Positions 16,886 to 26,189 of a stretch of DNA of 64,000 bases are shown piece after piece. The DNA is taken from NCBI RefSeq assembly GCF_000013345.1, contig NC_007777.1, positions 2,046,001-2,110,000 of the forward strand. Reading direction: 5' to 3'. The number at the start of each line of letters is the position of its first letter. Position 1 is the first letter of the stretch. This stretch comes from Frankia casuarinae. GTDB taxonomy: Bacteria; Actinomycetota; Actinomycetes; Frankiales; Frankiaceae. Under the pieces are notes generated by a model. That model did not search any database, was not told where the DNA came from, and saw nothing but the letters and a program-made list of their open reading frames with translations. The position numbers and the translations under genes are program-made.

Positions 16886-17499
16886 CGATCGGCGGCCCAC
16901 ATGACTATATGGCTGGCCTAAAGGGGTTCGGCGTGCTGCGTGAGATTCCGGAAGAGGCGGTTTTCGCAGTTGTCGAGGCCGCGCAGGCTATTGTTCGTCC
17001 GGCAGGGCGTTCCGGGGTGAGGGAGGCGCGGTCGAGTCGAGTTGCGCGCATCGCCGGGGAGCGACGCCGACGTCCAGCCCCCTGACTGGCCGGCGCCCCG
17101 CGGCTGGAGGCGGGCTCGTGATACTGGCCGCGATGAGCCGTCCGGAGGCTGGAGGGCCTGCGGGATCGCGCGACGTGATGAGCATCATGCCGGCCACCGC
17201 GAGCTGGGCGAGTGATGCGGTCTTGCCGTCAGGTGAGGGCGTTGTCGCAGGTAGCTGGGGATGCGGGGGCGCGACCCGGCCAGCGTCCCCGTACGGCTGG
17301 GCAGCGGACGCCCCCTGCGCGGCGCTGGTGACGGCCGTATATCGGATTGTCACCTTGCGGGCAGTAGTGCAGCCTTTGGGCGAAGTGCCCGTCACGCAGA
17401 GGGGCTACGGGGGCGTCGAAGGCGGCGAGGCAGTCGCGCTGCGCGGCGGAACGGTCGAGCGGGCCCGGATGGGCCTGCGGATCTTCCGTGGGAGTGAGT
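16886..17499. other. non-coding gap upstream of HTH regulator
   Basis: About 600 bp in which several frames are open because of the GC content, but none has a ribosome site, a recognisable domain or normal composition. I see no gene here. It should contain the promoter of the regulator at 17500. Confidence 0.5.
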
Positions 17500-17949
17500 G
17501 TGACAGGGATTGACGATTTGTCTGGTCCTGATCAGCGCATTCTGTTGCACGATCTGCGCCGCACGCTGAACCCTGGCTGGCTGCCGGACGTGCTGGTCGC
17601 GCTGTCGAGCGGTCCGCAGCCGTATACGGGCTTGTTGCGCACCCTGCGCAGCTATGACGTTCCGCGGGGCCGGCGTTGGCCGCAGCCGCTCATCCAGGAG
17701 GCTGTGTTGACCCGGACGTTGCGATGGATGCAGCGCCGGGGGCTGGTCGAGCGTGCGCGGGAGCGTGCCTTCCCTTTCGGGACGGTCTACTGGTTGACGC
17801 CGGCGGCGAAGGAGCTGGCGGATCTCGTGACGCCGATGGCGCAGTGGGCGGCGGCGCATGAGGATCTGCTGGAGATCGACCGGCGGGCGTGGGCCGAACG
17901 GCGGCGCCGCGCAAAGAGCGGCGGCAACCGTCGGCCGCGTTCAGGCTGA
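17500..17949 (+). CDS. winged-helix regulator, HxlR/PadR-like (149 aa)
   Basis: Probable DNA-binding regulator. The pattern PGWLPDVLVALSSGPQPYTG, followed by EAVLTRTLRWMQRRGLVERA and a wing-like FPFGTVYWLTPAAKEL, fits an HxlR-type winged helix. The C-terminus is basic. I chose the GTG at 17500 (VTGIDDLSG) because GGAG lies 5 nt upstream; another GTG at 17488 is in frame. It converges on, and overlaps by 9 nt, the LysM-BTAD gene. Confidence 0.65.
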   Translation: MTGIDDLSGPDQRILLHDLRRTLNPGWLPDVLVALSSGPQPYTGLLRTLRSYDVPRGRRWPQPLIQEAVLTRTLRWMQRRGLVERARERAFPFGTVYWLTPAAKELADLVTPMAQWAAAHEDLLEIDRRAWAERRRRAKSGGNRRPRSG

Positions 17950-20907
17950 ACGCGCACCGGGCGGTCCGGGCTGCATTACGGCCTGGAAGATGCGATCGGT
18001 GTTGGGGGTGGGCCGCTCGCCGATCTCGGCGAGGGCGGCGACCAGCTGGCGGTAGGTGGCCGCGATGGCGTCGTGCTGGCCGAGACGGGCCTGGGTGGCG
18101 GCGATCTGGCAGTAGAGCTGCTCGTTGTAGGGGTCGAGGCGGCGCTGCGCCTCCAACAGCTCCAGGCGCTGCGGGTTGTCCTCGCCGACCGTGGCGGTGA
18201 TGCTGGCGAGCGCGTCGGAGACCTGGCGGCGCAGGTTCTCGCGGTGGGTTTCGGCCCAGGTACCGGCGATGTCGTCGGACAGGTGGCCGGTGTAGGTGGC
18301 AGCCAGCGGGAGGACCGCGGCGAGCTCGTCGGCGGTGGTCGTCGCGCGCCGCCGCGCGGCGAGGGCCTCGTCGACCTGCCAGAGGTCGACAGTGATCAGG
18401 TCACGGCGCAGCCGCCAGAGTCGGTCGTCGTGGTCGAACACGTCGTCGATCGCCCCGCCGGTGGCGGCGATAAGGGCGCGGCGCAGCTGGCTGATGGCGG
18501 CGTAGAACCGGTTGTCCCGCAGCCGCTGGGACTTGCCGTCCTCGGGCCAGACCGCGTCGATGATGACCCGGCGGCGGGCACCGTCGGGATGGGCGGCGAG
18601 ATAGGCCAGGATCTCCCGGCTCGGGCCCCCGATGCCGTCCACAGGCTGGTAGTCGCCGTCCGATGCCGGTCGGTACAGCAGCCGCAGCCGGCCGAACAGG
18701 GTGAGCAGCAACGGCGTGGTCGCCTGCGGTGGGCGTTGTGCCCCCCGCGGCGCGCTCGCGGCGGGCGCCGGCGGCGGTGCTGCGTCAACGGGCTCCGCTG
18801 CGCCTGCTCCACCGCCGCCGGGAGGCGGCGGCTCGACTGGGTCCGGCGGCGTGTCTCGTCTTGGCCGGGCTCCGGGCGGCGTCGCCGCAGACGTGACTGC
18901 GGGGTCATCGAGGGGCGGAGCGGAGGTGGGAGGCGGGGGCGGGGGCCCCTGGGTAGGGTTTGCCCGCCGGAACTCCTCCTGGTTGGCGGCCGGTGCATCG
19001 GCGTCGGCGAGCAGGTCGAGCAGCTGGGCGGTGTCGTTCTCCGGCAGGGTGAACAGACGGCTGCCGATCAGGGCGGCGGCGATGTCGGGGCTGGCGGCGC
19101 CGACCACCCCGTCGGGTCGGACCCGGACGGTCGCTCCGGGGCGCCACTGGCCGTAGAGGATGCCGACGAGACCGAGCGGGGAGCCGTTGTCGAGCACGGC
19201 TTGTAGCCGGCGATCCGAGGTCTGGTCGGGGGCCGCGACGACGACCAGGGCGGAACGGCTCGGGTCCTCGCCGGCCGCGGCTCGCCGTGCCCGGGTGACG
19301 ACGTCGGCTTCGAGGCGGTCCAGCAGCGTGGCCAGGTCGGCGACGACGTGCAGCCGCTGCGGCGCTGCGGCGGTGCTGTCCTCCCCCAGCAGCCGCCGCA
19401 CGTCGGCGGCCGGGATGAGGATCTCGACGGGGGCGGCGGCGGGCTGGTGACGGTCGGCGAGCACCGCGACGAGCAGAGCGCGGATCGCGGCGTCCGCACC
19501 GGGCCCGATTAGCCCGAGGCCGCGGGTGGCGGCCAGGTCGAGCGCGAGCGGCTGGCTGTCGCCGGTCGTGCCAACAACCCGGGTGCCGGGTGGGGCGGCG
19601 TGGGCGTTGGCGGTGGCCGCCGCGTGGCGGCGGCCCATGATGTGCGGGTCGCCCGGCGGGCGGACAACGACCAGCTCGCCGTCGGCGTCGCGTTCGGCGG
19701 TGGCCGTGTTGTAGGCGACGGCGAGCTGGCGGATGACCGGCGCCTCCTCCAGGTCGTCGCGTCGGCCGCTGCCAGGGATGTAGTGCCGGCGGCGCCACAG
19801 CCGCACAGTGAACAGCGCGACGACCAGCAGCGCGACCGCGCCCAACCCGAGGTAGCCGCCCGAGGGGAACTGCACCCCCGGCCGCTGGGCCGGCGCGGGC
19901 GGGCGCGGGGCGGGCACAGCCGATGTGGTCGGCGGAGCTGTGGGAGCCGGCGAGGTCGGAACGGTTGTCGGGCCGCCGGCTGCGGATGACGGGCCGGGTG
20001 TTGGCGGGCCCGGCGAGGTCGTGGAGGGCGCGGGGGTCGTGGGTGCGGCCGGCGGGGTCGTCGTCGGTCCTGGGGCAGTCGAGGACGGTCCCGGCACGGG
20101 CGGCGCCGAGGGCAGCGGGCTGGAGCGGGGCGGGTCCGTCGGCGGGGCCTCAGGTGCGGGCTGGGTGGGCAGGGTCAGGACCCAGCCGGGGCGGATCAGG
20201 CCCGGCTGGGTCAGCGCACGGCCGTCGGCCTGCACGACGCCCTGGTTGAGCGCCCAGATCTCGGGCCAGCGGGCGCCGTCGCCCAGACAGCGGTCCGCGA
20301 TCCGCCACAGCGAGTCGTAGACGCCATTGGCCGGCAGCTGGACCACGACGGTGCCCGGTGCCGCCGTGGGCAGCGCCGCGTCGATCGGGGTGGCCGCGGC
20401 GACGGTGACGAAGCTGGGGCTGACGGGCGCGGTGGCCGCCGCCGCGGCGGCGGCGGGACCGCTGGACGGAGTGAGCGGGCCGCGGGACTGGGCTGCGGTC
20501 AGGAGAATCGCGCCGAGCAGGAACGTGGCGAACCCGCGCATCCCCCGGGCGGGCAGCGCGACGCCGTGGCCGGGCCAGCGGGCCTGGCGCACCACCTCGG
20601 GCACGGCCAGCGTGACCGAGACCGCGAAGGCGAACCACAGCGGCCACAGCAGCACCGCGAGGACGTCGAGCAGCAGGGTGTCGTCCATCGGCCCGGTCAG
20701 CCTCGCCGAGACCTCTGCCCAGGACGGCACGTGGTGGGGTAGGGGCCAGCCGACGAAGTGCCACAGCGCCCAGGGCAGCCCGCCGACCAGGGCGACCAGC
20801 GCGGCCAGGGCGACCAGGGCGCGCAGCAGCCGGCCGACCAGCAGCAGACCCGCGGTGCCCCTGCGCCGGGCGGGACGGGGCCGGCGGCGCGCGGGCGGCC
20901 GGCTCAC
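17941..20907 (-). CDS. membrane LysM-BTAD (SARP-like C-terminal) protein (988 aa)
   Basis: Large chimera at the end of the tad operon. N-terminal hydrophobic helices (residues about 20-145); a LysM-like peptidoglycan-binding module (about 187-247, VYDSLWRIADRCLGDGARWP and PGLIRPGWVLTLP); a Pro/Thr-rich linker; one further TM helix (LGLGAVALLVVALFTVRLW, about 350-370). After a long cytoplasmic part comes a C-terminal module of winged-helix plus bacterial transcriptional activation (BTAD) type (about 760-985, LTLFGRLRLLYR and YNEQLYCQIAATQARLGQHD). GTG start overlaps the previous stop as GTGA. Such proteins accompany actinobacterial tad loci and may link the wall to regulation. Confidence 0.8.
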   Translation of the reverse strand: MSRPPARRRPRPARRRGTAGLLLVGRLLRALVALAALVALVGGLPWALWHFVGWPLPHHVPSWAEVSARLTGPMDDTLLLDVLAVLLWPLWFAFAVSVTLAVPEVVRQARWPGHGVALPARGMRGFATFLLGAILLTAAQSRGPLTPSSGPAAAAAAATAPVSPSFVTVAAATPIDAALPTAAPGTVVVQLPANGVYDSLWRIADRCLGDGARWPEIWALNQGVVQADGRALTQPGLIRPGWVLTLPTQPAPEAPPTDPPRSSPLPSAPPVPGPSSTAPGPTTTPPAAPTTPAPSTTSPGPPTPGPSSAAGGPTTVPTSPAPTAPPTTSAVPAPRPPAPAQRPGVQFPSGGYLGLGAVALLVVALFTVRLWRRRHYIPGSGRRDDLEEAPVIRQLAVAYNTATAERDADGELVVVRPPGDPHIMGRRHAAATANAHAAPPGTRVVGTTGDSQPLALDLAATRGLGLIGPGADAAIRALLVAVLADRHQPAAAPVEILIPAADVRRLLGEDSTAAAPQRLHVVADLATLLDRLEADVVTRARRAAAGEDPSRSALVVVAAPDQTSDRRLQAVLDNGSPLGLVGILYGQWRPGATVRVRPDGVVGAASPDIAAALIGSRLFTLPENDTAQLLDLLADADAPAANQEEFRRANPTQGPPPPPPTSAPPLDDPAVTSAATPPGARPRRDTPPDPVEPPPPGGGGAGAAEPVDAAPPPAPAASAPRGAQRPPQATTPLLLTLFGRLRLLYRPASDGDYQPVDGIGGPSREILAYLAAHPDGARRRVIIDAVWPEDGKSQRLRDNRFYAAISQLRRALIAATGGAIDDVFDHDDRLWRLRRDLITVDLWQVDEALAARRRATTTADELAAVLPLAATYTGHLSDDIAGTWAETHRENLRRQVSDALASITATVGEDNPQRLELLEAQRRLDPYNEQLYCQIAATQARLGQHDAIAATYRQLVAALAEIGERPTPNTDRIFQAVMQPGPPGARSA

Positions 20908-21335
20908 GGGACGGCTCCGACCGGTGGGGCCGGGTGGGCGCTGCCGGTTGCGGTGACCGTGAGGGTGTCGAGCCCGACGACGCCGAGCAGCAGGTTGTCG
21001 TGCACGGCGGTGACGGTGACGGTGACCGTGTTGTCGACGATGGTCACGGTGCCGGTGGCACCGGCCTGGGCGAGGTAGGACTGGGCGGCGGCGACCGCCT
21101 GGTCCGGCAGCAGCCGGACCGTGCCGCCCTGACGCAGCACGGTGAGATCGAGCTGCTGGGCACCGGCGCGGGCGGCTTCCTGCGCGATTCCCATGGCCTC
21201 TGTCTTGTCGGCGAGTGCGCCGCCGGCGTCGACGATCAGCCCGCCGAACATGACGAACGCGGCGAACAGCACCACGACGAACGCGGTCACCGTTCCCTCG
21301 TCCCGCCCGCGGCGATCGGGCCGTCGGCGGCTCAC
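20904..21335 (-). CDS. TadG-like pilus assembly protein (143 aa)
   Basis: N-terminal basic region (RRRPDRRGRDEGTVTAF) followed by a membrane helix (VVVLFAAFVMFGGLIVD), then GGALADKTEAMGIAQEAARAGAQQ, the usual start of TadG/TadE-like pilus proteins. The extracellular part is beta-rich and Thr/Val-rich. GTG start overlaps the TadE stop (GTGA). Likely anchored outside the membrane as a pseudopilin or assembly factor. Confidence 0.75.
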   Translation of the reverse strand: MSRRRPDRRGRDEGTVTAFVVVLFAAFVMFGGLIVDAGGALADKTEAMGIAQEAARAGAQQLDLTVLRQGGTVRLLPDQAVAAAQSYLAQAGATGTVTIVDNTVTVTVTAVHDNLLLGVVGLDTLTVTATGSAHPAPPVGAVP

Positions 21336-21778
21336 GGCGCCTGTCCCAGCTGATCGCCATAGATGTCCACCGGTGAGGTGGAGCTCGCATGCAGGGTTGC
21401 GCTGCCCGGGGTGCCTAGCATCGCGAGATCGTCCAGCCGGGCCGTGCACGTCACGGTCACCCGCACCAGCGCGCCCGGCGCCAACCCGGCCGTGTCAGTG
21501 TCGACCGTCAGGTCCTGGCAGGTGACCCCGGCGCTGGCCAGCGCGGTCTGCGCGGTGCTGCGCGCGTCGGTGACCGCCTGGGCGGGGGTGCGGGCGATGG
21601 AGGCCGCGCGGGCGGCTTGGTGGGCGACGTCGGCGATGCGCAGCTTCGCGTCCGAGACCCGGTAGCAGAGCACGAGGAACAGCAGCATGAGCAGCAGGGC
21701 CGGTAGGATCAGCACGAGCTCGGCAGTGGCCGACCCCCGGTCAGGGCCACGACGGGCACACGTGGGTTCGCCGGTCAC
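21332..21778 (-). CDS. tadE: TadE-like pseudopilin 1 (148 aa)
   Basis: TadE-family signature: GSATAELVLILPALLLMLLF, with the Glu after the small-residue stretch and one TM helix at residues about 17-42, then an amphipathic helix and two Cys (VTCQDL and VTVTCTARL) that may pair outside the cell. Starts at GTG 21778, coupled by GTGA to the upstream TadE-like gene. Confidence 0.8.
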   Translation of the reverse strand: MTGEPTCARRGPDRGSATAELVLILPALLLMLLFLVLCYRVSDAKLRIADVAHQAARAASIARTPAQAVTDARSTAQTALASAGVTCQDLTVDTDTAGLAPGALVRVTVTCTARLDDLAMLGTPGSATLHASSTSPVDIYGDQLGQAP

Positions 21779-22236
21779 GGGGCCTCCGGCCGCCGCTGCT
21801 CGACGGGCCCGGCCGCGTCGGCGTCGATCCCGAGGCGAAGCCCAGGGATGACGCTCGCGGCGGTGCCGTGGACATGGACAGTCGCCTGCTCGCCCTCGCG
21901 GGTGACGGTGACCTCGGGACCGGTGAGGCTGGACCGGCCAAGCTGATCGAGGGTCGCCTGCGCCTGTTCTTCGCCGGCGGCGGCGCTGCCGCCGTCGGCG
22001 CGGGCGGCGACCAGCGCACGGCTGGCGGTGGCCTGCGCGATGTGACGGGCGTGCGCCCAGACCGTGACCTGCGCGAGCAGCAGCACGACCGTGAACAGCA
22101 GCGGCAGCACGAATATCATCTCGACGGTCAGCGCCCCGGCGTCCCGGCGACGACGAGGCGTCGGCGTGGGTCGTGTGCACCGCCGCCCTCGGTCCGGTCG
22201 GACGCCGCGAGATCTCGGGAGCGCCCGTCGCGACAT
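21775..22236 (-). CDS. tadE: TadE-like pseudopilin 2 (153 aa)
   Basis: Second TadE-like protein: DAGALTVEMIFVLPLLFTVV, with the conserved Glu and a TM helix, then ARHIAQATASRALVAAR and a beta-rich end. The ATG at 22236 is the likeliest start, though its ribosome site is weak; longer readings run into Arg-rich low-complexity sequence. First gene after the 480-bp gap of the tad locus. Confidence 0.75.
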   Translation of the reverse strand: MSRRALPRSRGVRPDRGRRCTRPTPTPRRRRDAGALTVEMIFVLPLLFTVVLLLAQVTVWAHARHIAQATASRALVAARADGGSAAAGEEQAQATLDQLGRSSLTGPEVTVTREGEQATVHVHGTAASVIPGLRLGIDADAAGPVEQRRPEAP

Positions 22237-22718
22237 GCTGGGACTGCCCCCAGCGGGCCGGCGCGCCGATCCAAGGCGGCCGGGGTGGGGGCGGCGGCGG
22301 TTGTAGGAACGCCAGAGAAGATGTCCACTCGGGCGGCGTGTCGCGCGGTGTACCTGTCCACCCGAGGCGTGTCGAGGACGTGATGCGCTTTCCTGCGCGC
22401 CGGAGTCGTTGTCCATTTCTTCGCAATACCTGATCGTTCTTCCGTCGGTCGTGGGTTCGTGGAGTTGGCGAGCAGTCGATCCTTGGCGCGGTCCGGACGC
22501 GGGGAGAGGCCGTCGAAATCTGCGGAACAGGGGCGGCGTGATGGAGCACCGTCGGCGCCGTTCTGGCGCGGCCTGGCGTAGCCTGAGCCTGCGGCAGTGG
22601 ACAGACAGCCGGCCGTTGGACACCGAGTGGACAGGTAGCCGGCTCGGTGGACATGTTTACCGAACTCCCTACAGCGGTCCCTGACCGGACGGAGCCGGGC
22701 TGCCATCGTCGGGTCCTG
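22237..22718. promoter_or_regulatory. gap inside tad locus with repeated TGTCCAC boxes
   Basis: No gene. TGTCCAC occurs at 22322-22328 and 22355-22361 in one direction, and GTGGACA at 22597, 22627 and 22648 in the other, plus TTGGACA near 22618. Two 30-bp imperfect direct repeats begin at 22596 and 22626. The extended block TACCTGTCCACyCGrG appears at 22351 and inverted near 22625-22640. This looks like an operator array for separate control of the pseudopilin genes, or a leftover of a repeat element. Confidence 0.55.
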
Positions 22719-22913
22719 CTACTGGAAGACCACGCTGCGCGCGGCGTCCAATATCTGCGGGCCGAAGATACCGATCACGGTCAGCGCGAGCGCCGCCAGG
22801 AACGCGATCCAGATGACGTTCTCGGTGGTGTTCCCCGCGTCGCGCCTATCGGGCGGCGCCTTCGTGTAGCGGTCACGGATATGTGACCACCAGGTATGGA
22901 GACGACCGAGCAC
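22719..22913 (-). CDS. Flp-like small pilin (64 aa)
   Basis: Short basic N-terminus followed by DAGNTTENVIWIAFLAALAL, with the Glu and hydrophobic helix arrangement of Flp/TadE-type class IV pilins, and GIFGPQILDAARSVVFQ at the end. Probably the major or a minor pilin subunit. The GTG at 22913 follows GGAGGAG. It sits between TadC and the regulatory gap, the normal place for flp in actinobacterial tad loci. No prepilin peptidase gene is visible in the window. Confidence 0.7.
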   Translation of the reverse strand: MLGRLHTWWSHIRDRYTKAPPDRRDAGNTTENVIWIAFLAALALTVIGIFGPQILDAARSVVFQ

Positions 22914-22936
22914 GGCTCCTCCAACAGTCGAAATAG

Positions 22937-23842
22937 TTATAGGGATCGGGTGATCTGGGTCAGGGCCGGGTAGAAGACAAACAGGATGAAACCGATCGCG
23001 ATCAGGACACCGGGAATGCTCATCCGTTCGGTCGCGGCGTTGGCGTCGGCTTCGGCGTCCTGGGCCTGGCGGACCCGCAGCGCGGCGGCCTTCGCGTCCA
23101 GAGACTGGCGGACGCGGGCTCCTTCGGTCCCGGCGAGCGCGACCGCGTCGGCAAGCTCGGTCAGTTCGGAGATCTGAAGCTCCGCACCCAGCTGGCCGAG
23201 TGCCACCCAGGGGCTGATCCGGGTTTCGCGGGCGGTGCGCAGCGCGCGGCGGATCGCCGCGAACGGCCAGCCGTTGCCCACGTTCGCCGCGTCGGTCAGC
23301 GCGGTCTCGACCCCGGCGCCGCCGGCGAGCAGCACCTGGATCAGCGACAGGTACGCCGACAGGGCGTACCGGAAGGCCCGGCGCTGCCGGTCGGCCTCCG
23401 CTTTCACGGTCAGGTCGGGCAGCAAAAACCCGACAACGCCGAGCAGCAGGGCGACCGCGACCGGCACCGCCCACGGAAACGGCCGGCCGCCCGCCGCGAA
23501 CGCCAGCCCCACCACCGAGGGAAACAGCAGGCCGGCCACCGCGGCGGTGGCTTTCTCCGCGAGATGGGCCTCGGGGGAACGACCCAGCGTGGCCAGGTCC
23601 CGGCGCAGTGCCACGGTGGGCAGGCCGGCGGCGCGCAGCAGGCCGACGAACGGCCGGCCCATCCGCACGGCCCACCCGTCCTGCTCCGCCGGCACCGTCG
23701 TCGGGGCGGCAGGCGGTGCGGGGGTGGGGTTGAGCCGGGCGAGGACCTCGTCCAGGGAAGGCCGAGGCGGGAACAGCCAGACCACCAGCGCCCACAGGCC
23801 GACCCCGGCCCCGACGCCGAGCAGCATCAGCAGCACACTCAT
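22937..23842 (-). CDS. tadC: TadC-like type II secretion F-domain membrane protein (301 aa)
   Basis: Inner-membrane platform protein of the Tad pilus machine. One N-terminal TM helix, a central T2SSF domain (YALSAYLSLIQVLLAGGAGV, ELTELADAVALAGTEGARVR), and two more TM helices including the C-terminal IPGVLIAIGFILFVFYPAL. Overlaps TadB by ATGA, so coupled. Confidence 0.85.
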   Translation of the reverse strand: MSVLLMLLGVGAGVGLWALVVWLFPPRPSLDEVLARLNPTPAPPAAPTTVPAEQDGWAVRMGRPFVGLLRAAGLPTVALRRDLATLGRSPEAHLAEKATAAVAGLLFPSVVGLAFAAGGRPFPWAVPVAVALLLGVVGFLLPDLTVKAEADRQRRAFRYALSAYLSLIQVLLAGGAGVETALTDAANVGNGWPFAAIRRALRTARETRISPWVALGQLGAELQISELTELADAVALAGTEGARVRQSLDAKAAALRVRQAQDAEADANAATERMSIPGVLIAIGFILFVFYPALTQITRSL

Positions 23843-24747
23843 CGGGACTCCCGCCCCACCGTCGCGGGGATCATTCCCGCGGCCTGCGGCGCCGGATCGT
23901 CCTGGTCAAGGAATCGGCCAGTGTTCTCGATCCGTGCCATGCGGCGAAGCCAGACAAACCCCGCAGCGAAAATCGCGCCGATGGCGAGTAGGACCAGCTG
24001 GCCCGCGGCCGTGCTGTAGGGGTCCAGGAAGGGCCGGTTGAACACGACCAGCCCGCCGGCGAACACGATGCTGGTCACGACGACGACCCGCATCGTGGTG
24101 CGCATCCGGGCCCGGCCGACCTCGATGCGGCCCAGCATGTCGACCTGGGCTCGGGCGGTAGCGGCGAGCTGGCCGAGCAGTCCGGACAGTTGGCGGGCCT
24201 GGTGCTCGCTGGCGAGGATCAGCGCGCCGATCACCAGGTCGGCCAGCGGGTCGTCCAGGTCGTCGGCGAGGCCGCGCAGCGCCGGGCCGAGGCGTTCGCG
24301 GCGTTCGATCCGCGCGGCCAGCAGCGCGATCTCGCTGCGGATCGCGGCCGGCGCGGTCTGCGCGGTGGCCAGGATCGCCTGCTCCAGACCGGCCGCAGCC
24401 GCGAGGGTGTCGCGTAGCTGCTCGGCCCAGACCGCGATGCCCTGGGTGCGGGCGACCTGGCGGGCCTGGTCCCGGTCCGGGCCCAGCATCCGCGGCAGCC
24501 CGTATACCGCCAGGGCGATCAGCAGCCCGCCGACGACCCAGCCGGTGACCGCCCCGGCCACGATCCCCGCGGCGACCGACGCGGCGGCCCACCGGCCGAA
24601 CCGCGGATCGGTCCGCCACGGCCACGCCCACGGCCTGCGCGCCGGGCGGGGCGCCTCCTCCTCGTCGGACACGCCGCGCCAGCCGTAGACGATCAGCAGC
24701 AGACCGGCGCCGACACCCAGACCGAGCAGCCCGAACACGCCGGTCAT
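23839..24747 (-). CDS. tadB: TadB-like type II secretion F-domain membrane protein (302 aa)
   Basis: Partner of TadC in the membrane platform. N-terminal TM pair, a cytoplasmic T2SSF region (WAEQLRDTLAAAAGLEQAI, DDPLADLVIGALILASEHQ), and TM helices near residues 222-237 and 249-268. The ATG at 24747 overlaps the TadA stop as ATGA, which sets the start in preference to one at 24756. Confidence 0.85.
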   Translation of the reverse strand: MTGVFGLLGLGVGAGLLLIVYGWRGVSDEEEAPRPARRPWAWPWRTDPRFGRWAAASVAAGIVAGAVTGWVVGGLLIALAVYGLPRMLGPDRDQARQVARTQGIAVWAEQLRDTLAAAAGLEQAILATAQTAPAAIRSEIALLAARIERRERLGPALRGLADDLDDPLADLVIGALILASEHQARQLSGLLGQLAATARAQVDMLGRIEVGRARMRTTMRVVVVTSIVFAGGLVVFNRPFLDPYSTAAGQLVLLAIGAIFAAGFVWLRRMARIENTGRFLDQDDPAPQAAGMIPATVGRESR

Positions 24748-26189
24748 CCCCACCACCCCCGGGACAGCACGTCCGGGTCGAACCCCACGTCGATCAGGTC
24801 GTCGAGCAGTTCCCCGGTCGGCGGTGCCGCCGGCAGGGCGCGCCGGTCGGGTCCCGGTCGGTACAGCTCGTTGGTGATCACCTGGGTGCCGTCGGCGTCG
24901 ACGACCTCCCGGACGCTGGACACGACCCGTCGGCCGCGTTCGCCTCGGGGTTCGGCGAGGTGCACCACCACGTGGATCGCGCTGGCGATCAGCAGGTTCG
25001 TCGCCTCGACGGGAAGTCGTTCCGGGCCCTGGACGGCGTAGCTGGCCAACCTCGTGAAGACGCCGCGGCTGGTCGAGGAGTGCAGCGTGGTCATCGAACC
25101 GTCGTTGCCCTGGGACATCGCGTTGAGCATCGGAATGACCTCAGGCCCGCGGACCTCCCCGACGATCACCCGGTCCGGAGACATCCGCAGCGCGGCCCGG
25201 ACCAGGTCGGACGCGGAGATCGCGCCTTCGCCTTCGGTGTTGGGTTCGCGGACCTGCATCGCGACCACGTCCGGATGGGCCTGCGCGTCGGTGTCCAGCC
25301 CGAGCTCGTAGACGTCCTCGACGGTCACCAGCCGCTCGTGCGGTGGGATCTGGTCGGCCAATGCGAGCAGCATCGTGGTCTTCCCGATCGCCGTGCCCCC
25401 GGCGACCACGATGTTCTTCCGCGCCGCTACCAGCGCGGCCAGCAGCGCTTCCAGCCCGTAGTCGATCGTGCCGTTCGCGCGCAGCGCCGCGAGGGTGACG
25501 TGGCGGAACCGGTGCCGGCGAATACTCACTGACGGCCGCTGGGTGACCGCCATGACCGCGAACACGCGGCTCTTGTCGGCCAGGTGGAAGTTGACCATGG
25601 GGGCGCCGCGGTCCCAGCGCCGTTCCTCGACCCCGGCGTGCGCGGCCAGGTCCCGGATCAGGCCGACCAGCTGGGCGTCCGAGTCGGTGATCGCTGGTAG
25701 CCGGTGTCGGCTGCCGTCGGCCCGGCGGATGAACACCCGATCCCCGTTGATGTTGATGTTCTCGATCGACGGGTCGGCGAGCAACGGTTCGAGGCCGCCG
25801 AGTCCGAGGACTTCGGCGAGGACCTCGTGGAGGACGCGCTGCTCGTCCTCGGGTGACAGGACCCCCGCACCGCGGGCCAGCTCGGCGGTGGTGTGCGCCT
25901 CGGTCAGATCCACAAGCACGGACAGCGCGAACGCCTCCCGCGCCTGCGCGGTCAGCGGCGGGGAGCCTGCCTCCTCGTCCGCGCGCAGCCGGCGGGCGAG
26001 CGCGGCCCGCAGCCCGTCCCGGAGCCGGACACGCAGGGCGTCGGCCGCCGACCCCGAGGCACGGCCCGGAAGATCGGTCGGCGCGGACGGACCCCCACCG
26101 CCACCGGTCCAGGGAAGAAACGGACCGGGCCTGCCCGCGCCGTTACCGGACGCCGGGCGGCGGGGGTCGGGCCAGGACGGGACGGTCAT
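24744..26189 (-). CDS. tadA: TadA/CpaF-type secretion ATPase (481 aa)
   Basis: Hexameric motor ATPase that powers pilus assembly. Walker A GGTAIGKTT near residue 268, Asp-box EDVYELGLD, Walker-B-like RVIVGEVRGPE and His-box TTLHSST are all present. The N-terminal domain has the CpaF segment PSIENININGDRVFI. Slight deviation from the common GGTGSGKT in the P-loop, but Lys and Thr are kept. Coupled to the CpaE-like gene upstream and TadB downstream (ATGA overlaps). Confidence 0.93.
   Translation of the reverse strand: MTVPSWPDPRRPASGNGAGRPGPFLPWTGGGGGPSAPTDLPGRASGSAADALRVRLRDGLRAALARRLRADEEAGSPPLTAQAREAFALSVLVDLTEAHTTAELARGAGVLSPEDEQRVLHEVLAEVLGLGGLEPLLADPSIENININGDRVFIRRADGSRHRLPAITDSDAQLVGLIRDLAAHAGVEERRWDRGAPMVNFHLADKSRVFAVMAVTQRPSVSIRRHRFRHVTLAALRANGTIDYGLEALLAALVAARKNIVVAGGTAIGKTTMLLALADQIPPHERLVTVEDVYELGLDTDAQAHPDVVAMQVREPNTEGEGAISASDLVRAALRMSPDRVIVGEVRGPEVIPMLNAMSQGNDGSMTTLHSSTSRGVFTRLASYAVQGPERLPVEATNLLIASAIHVVVHLAEPRGERGRRVVSSVREVVDADGTQVITNELYRPGPDRRALPAAPPTGELLDDLIDVGFDPDVLSRGWWG

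Noticed and set aside
16460-17395. Frames of 130-150 aa between the IS701 copy and the HTH gene
   Set aside because: No domain, no ribosome site, and one overlaps the structured repeat; treated as non-coding.
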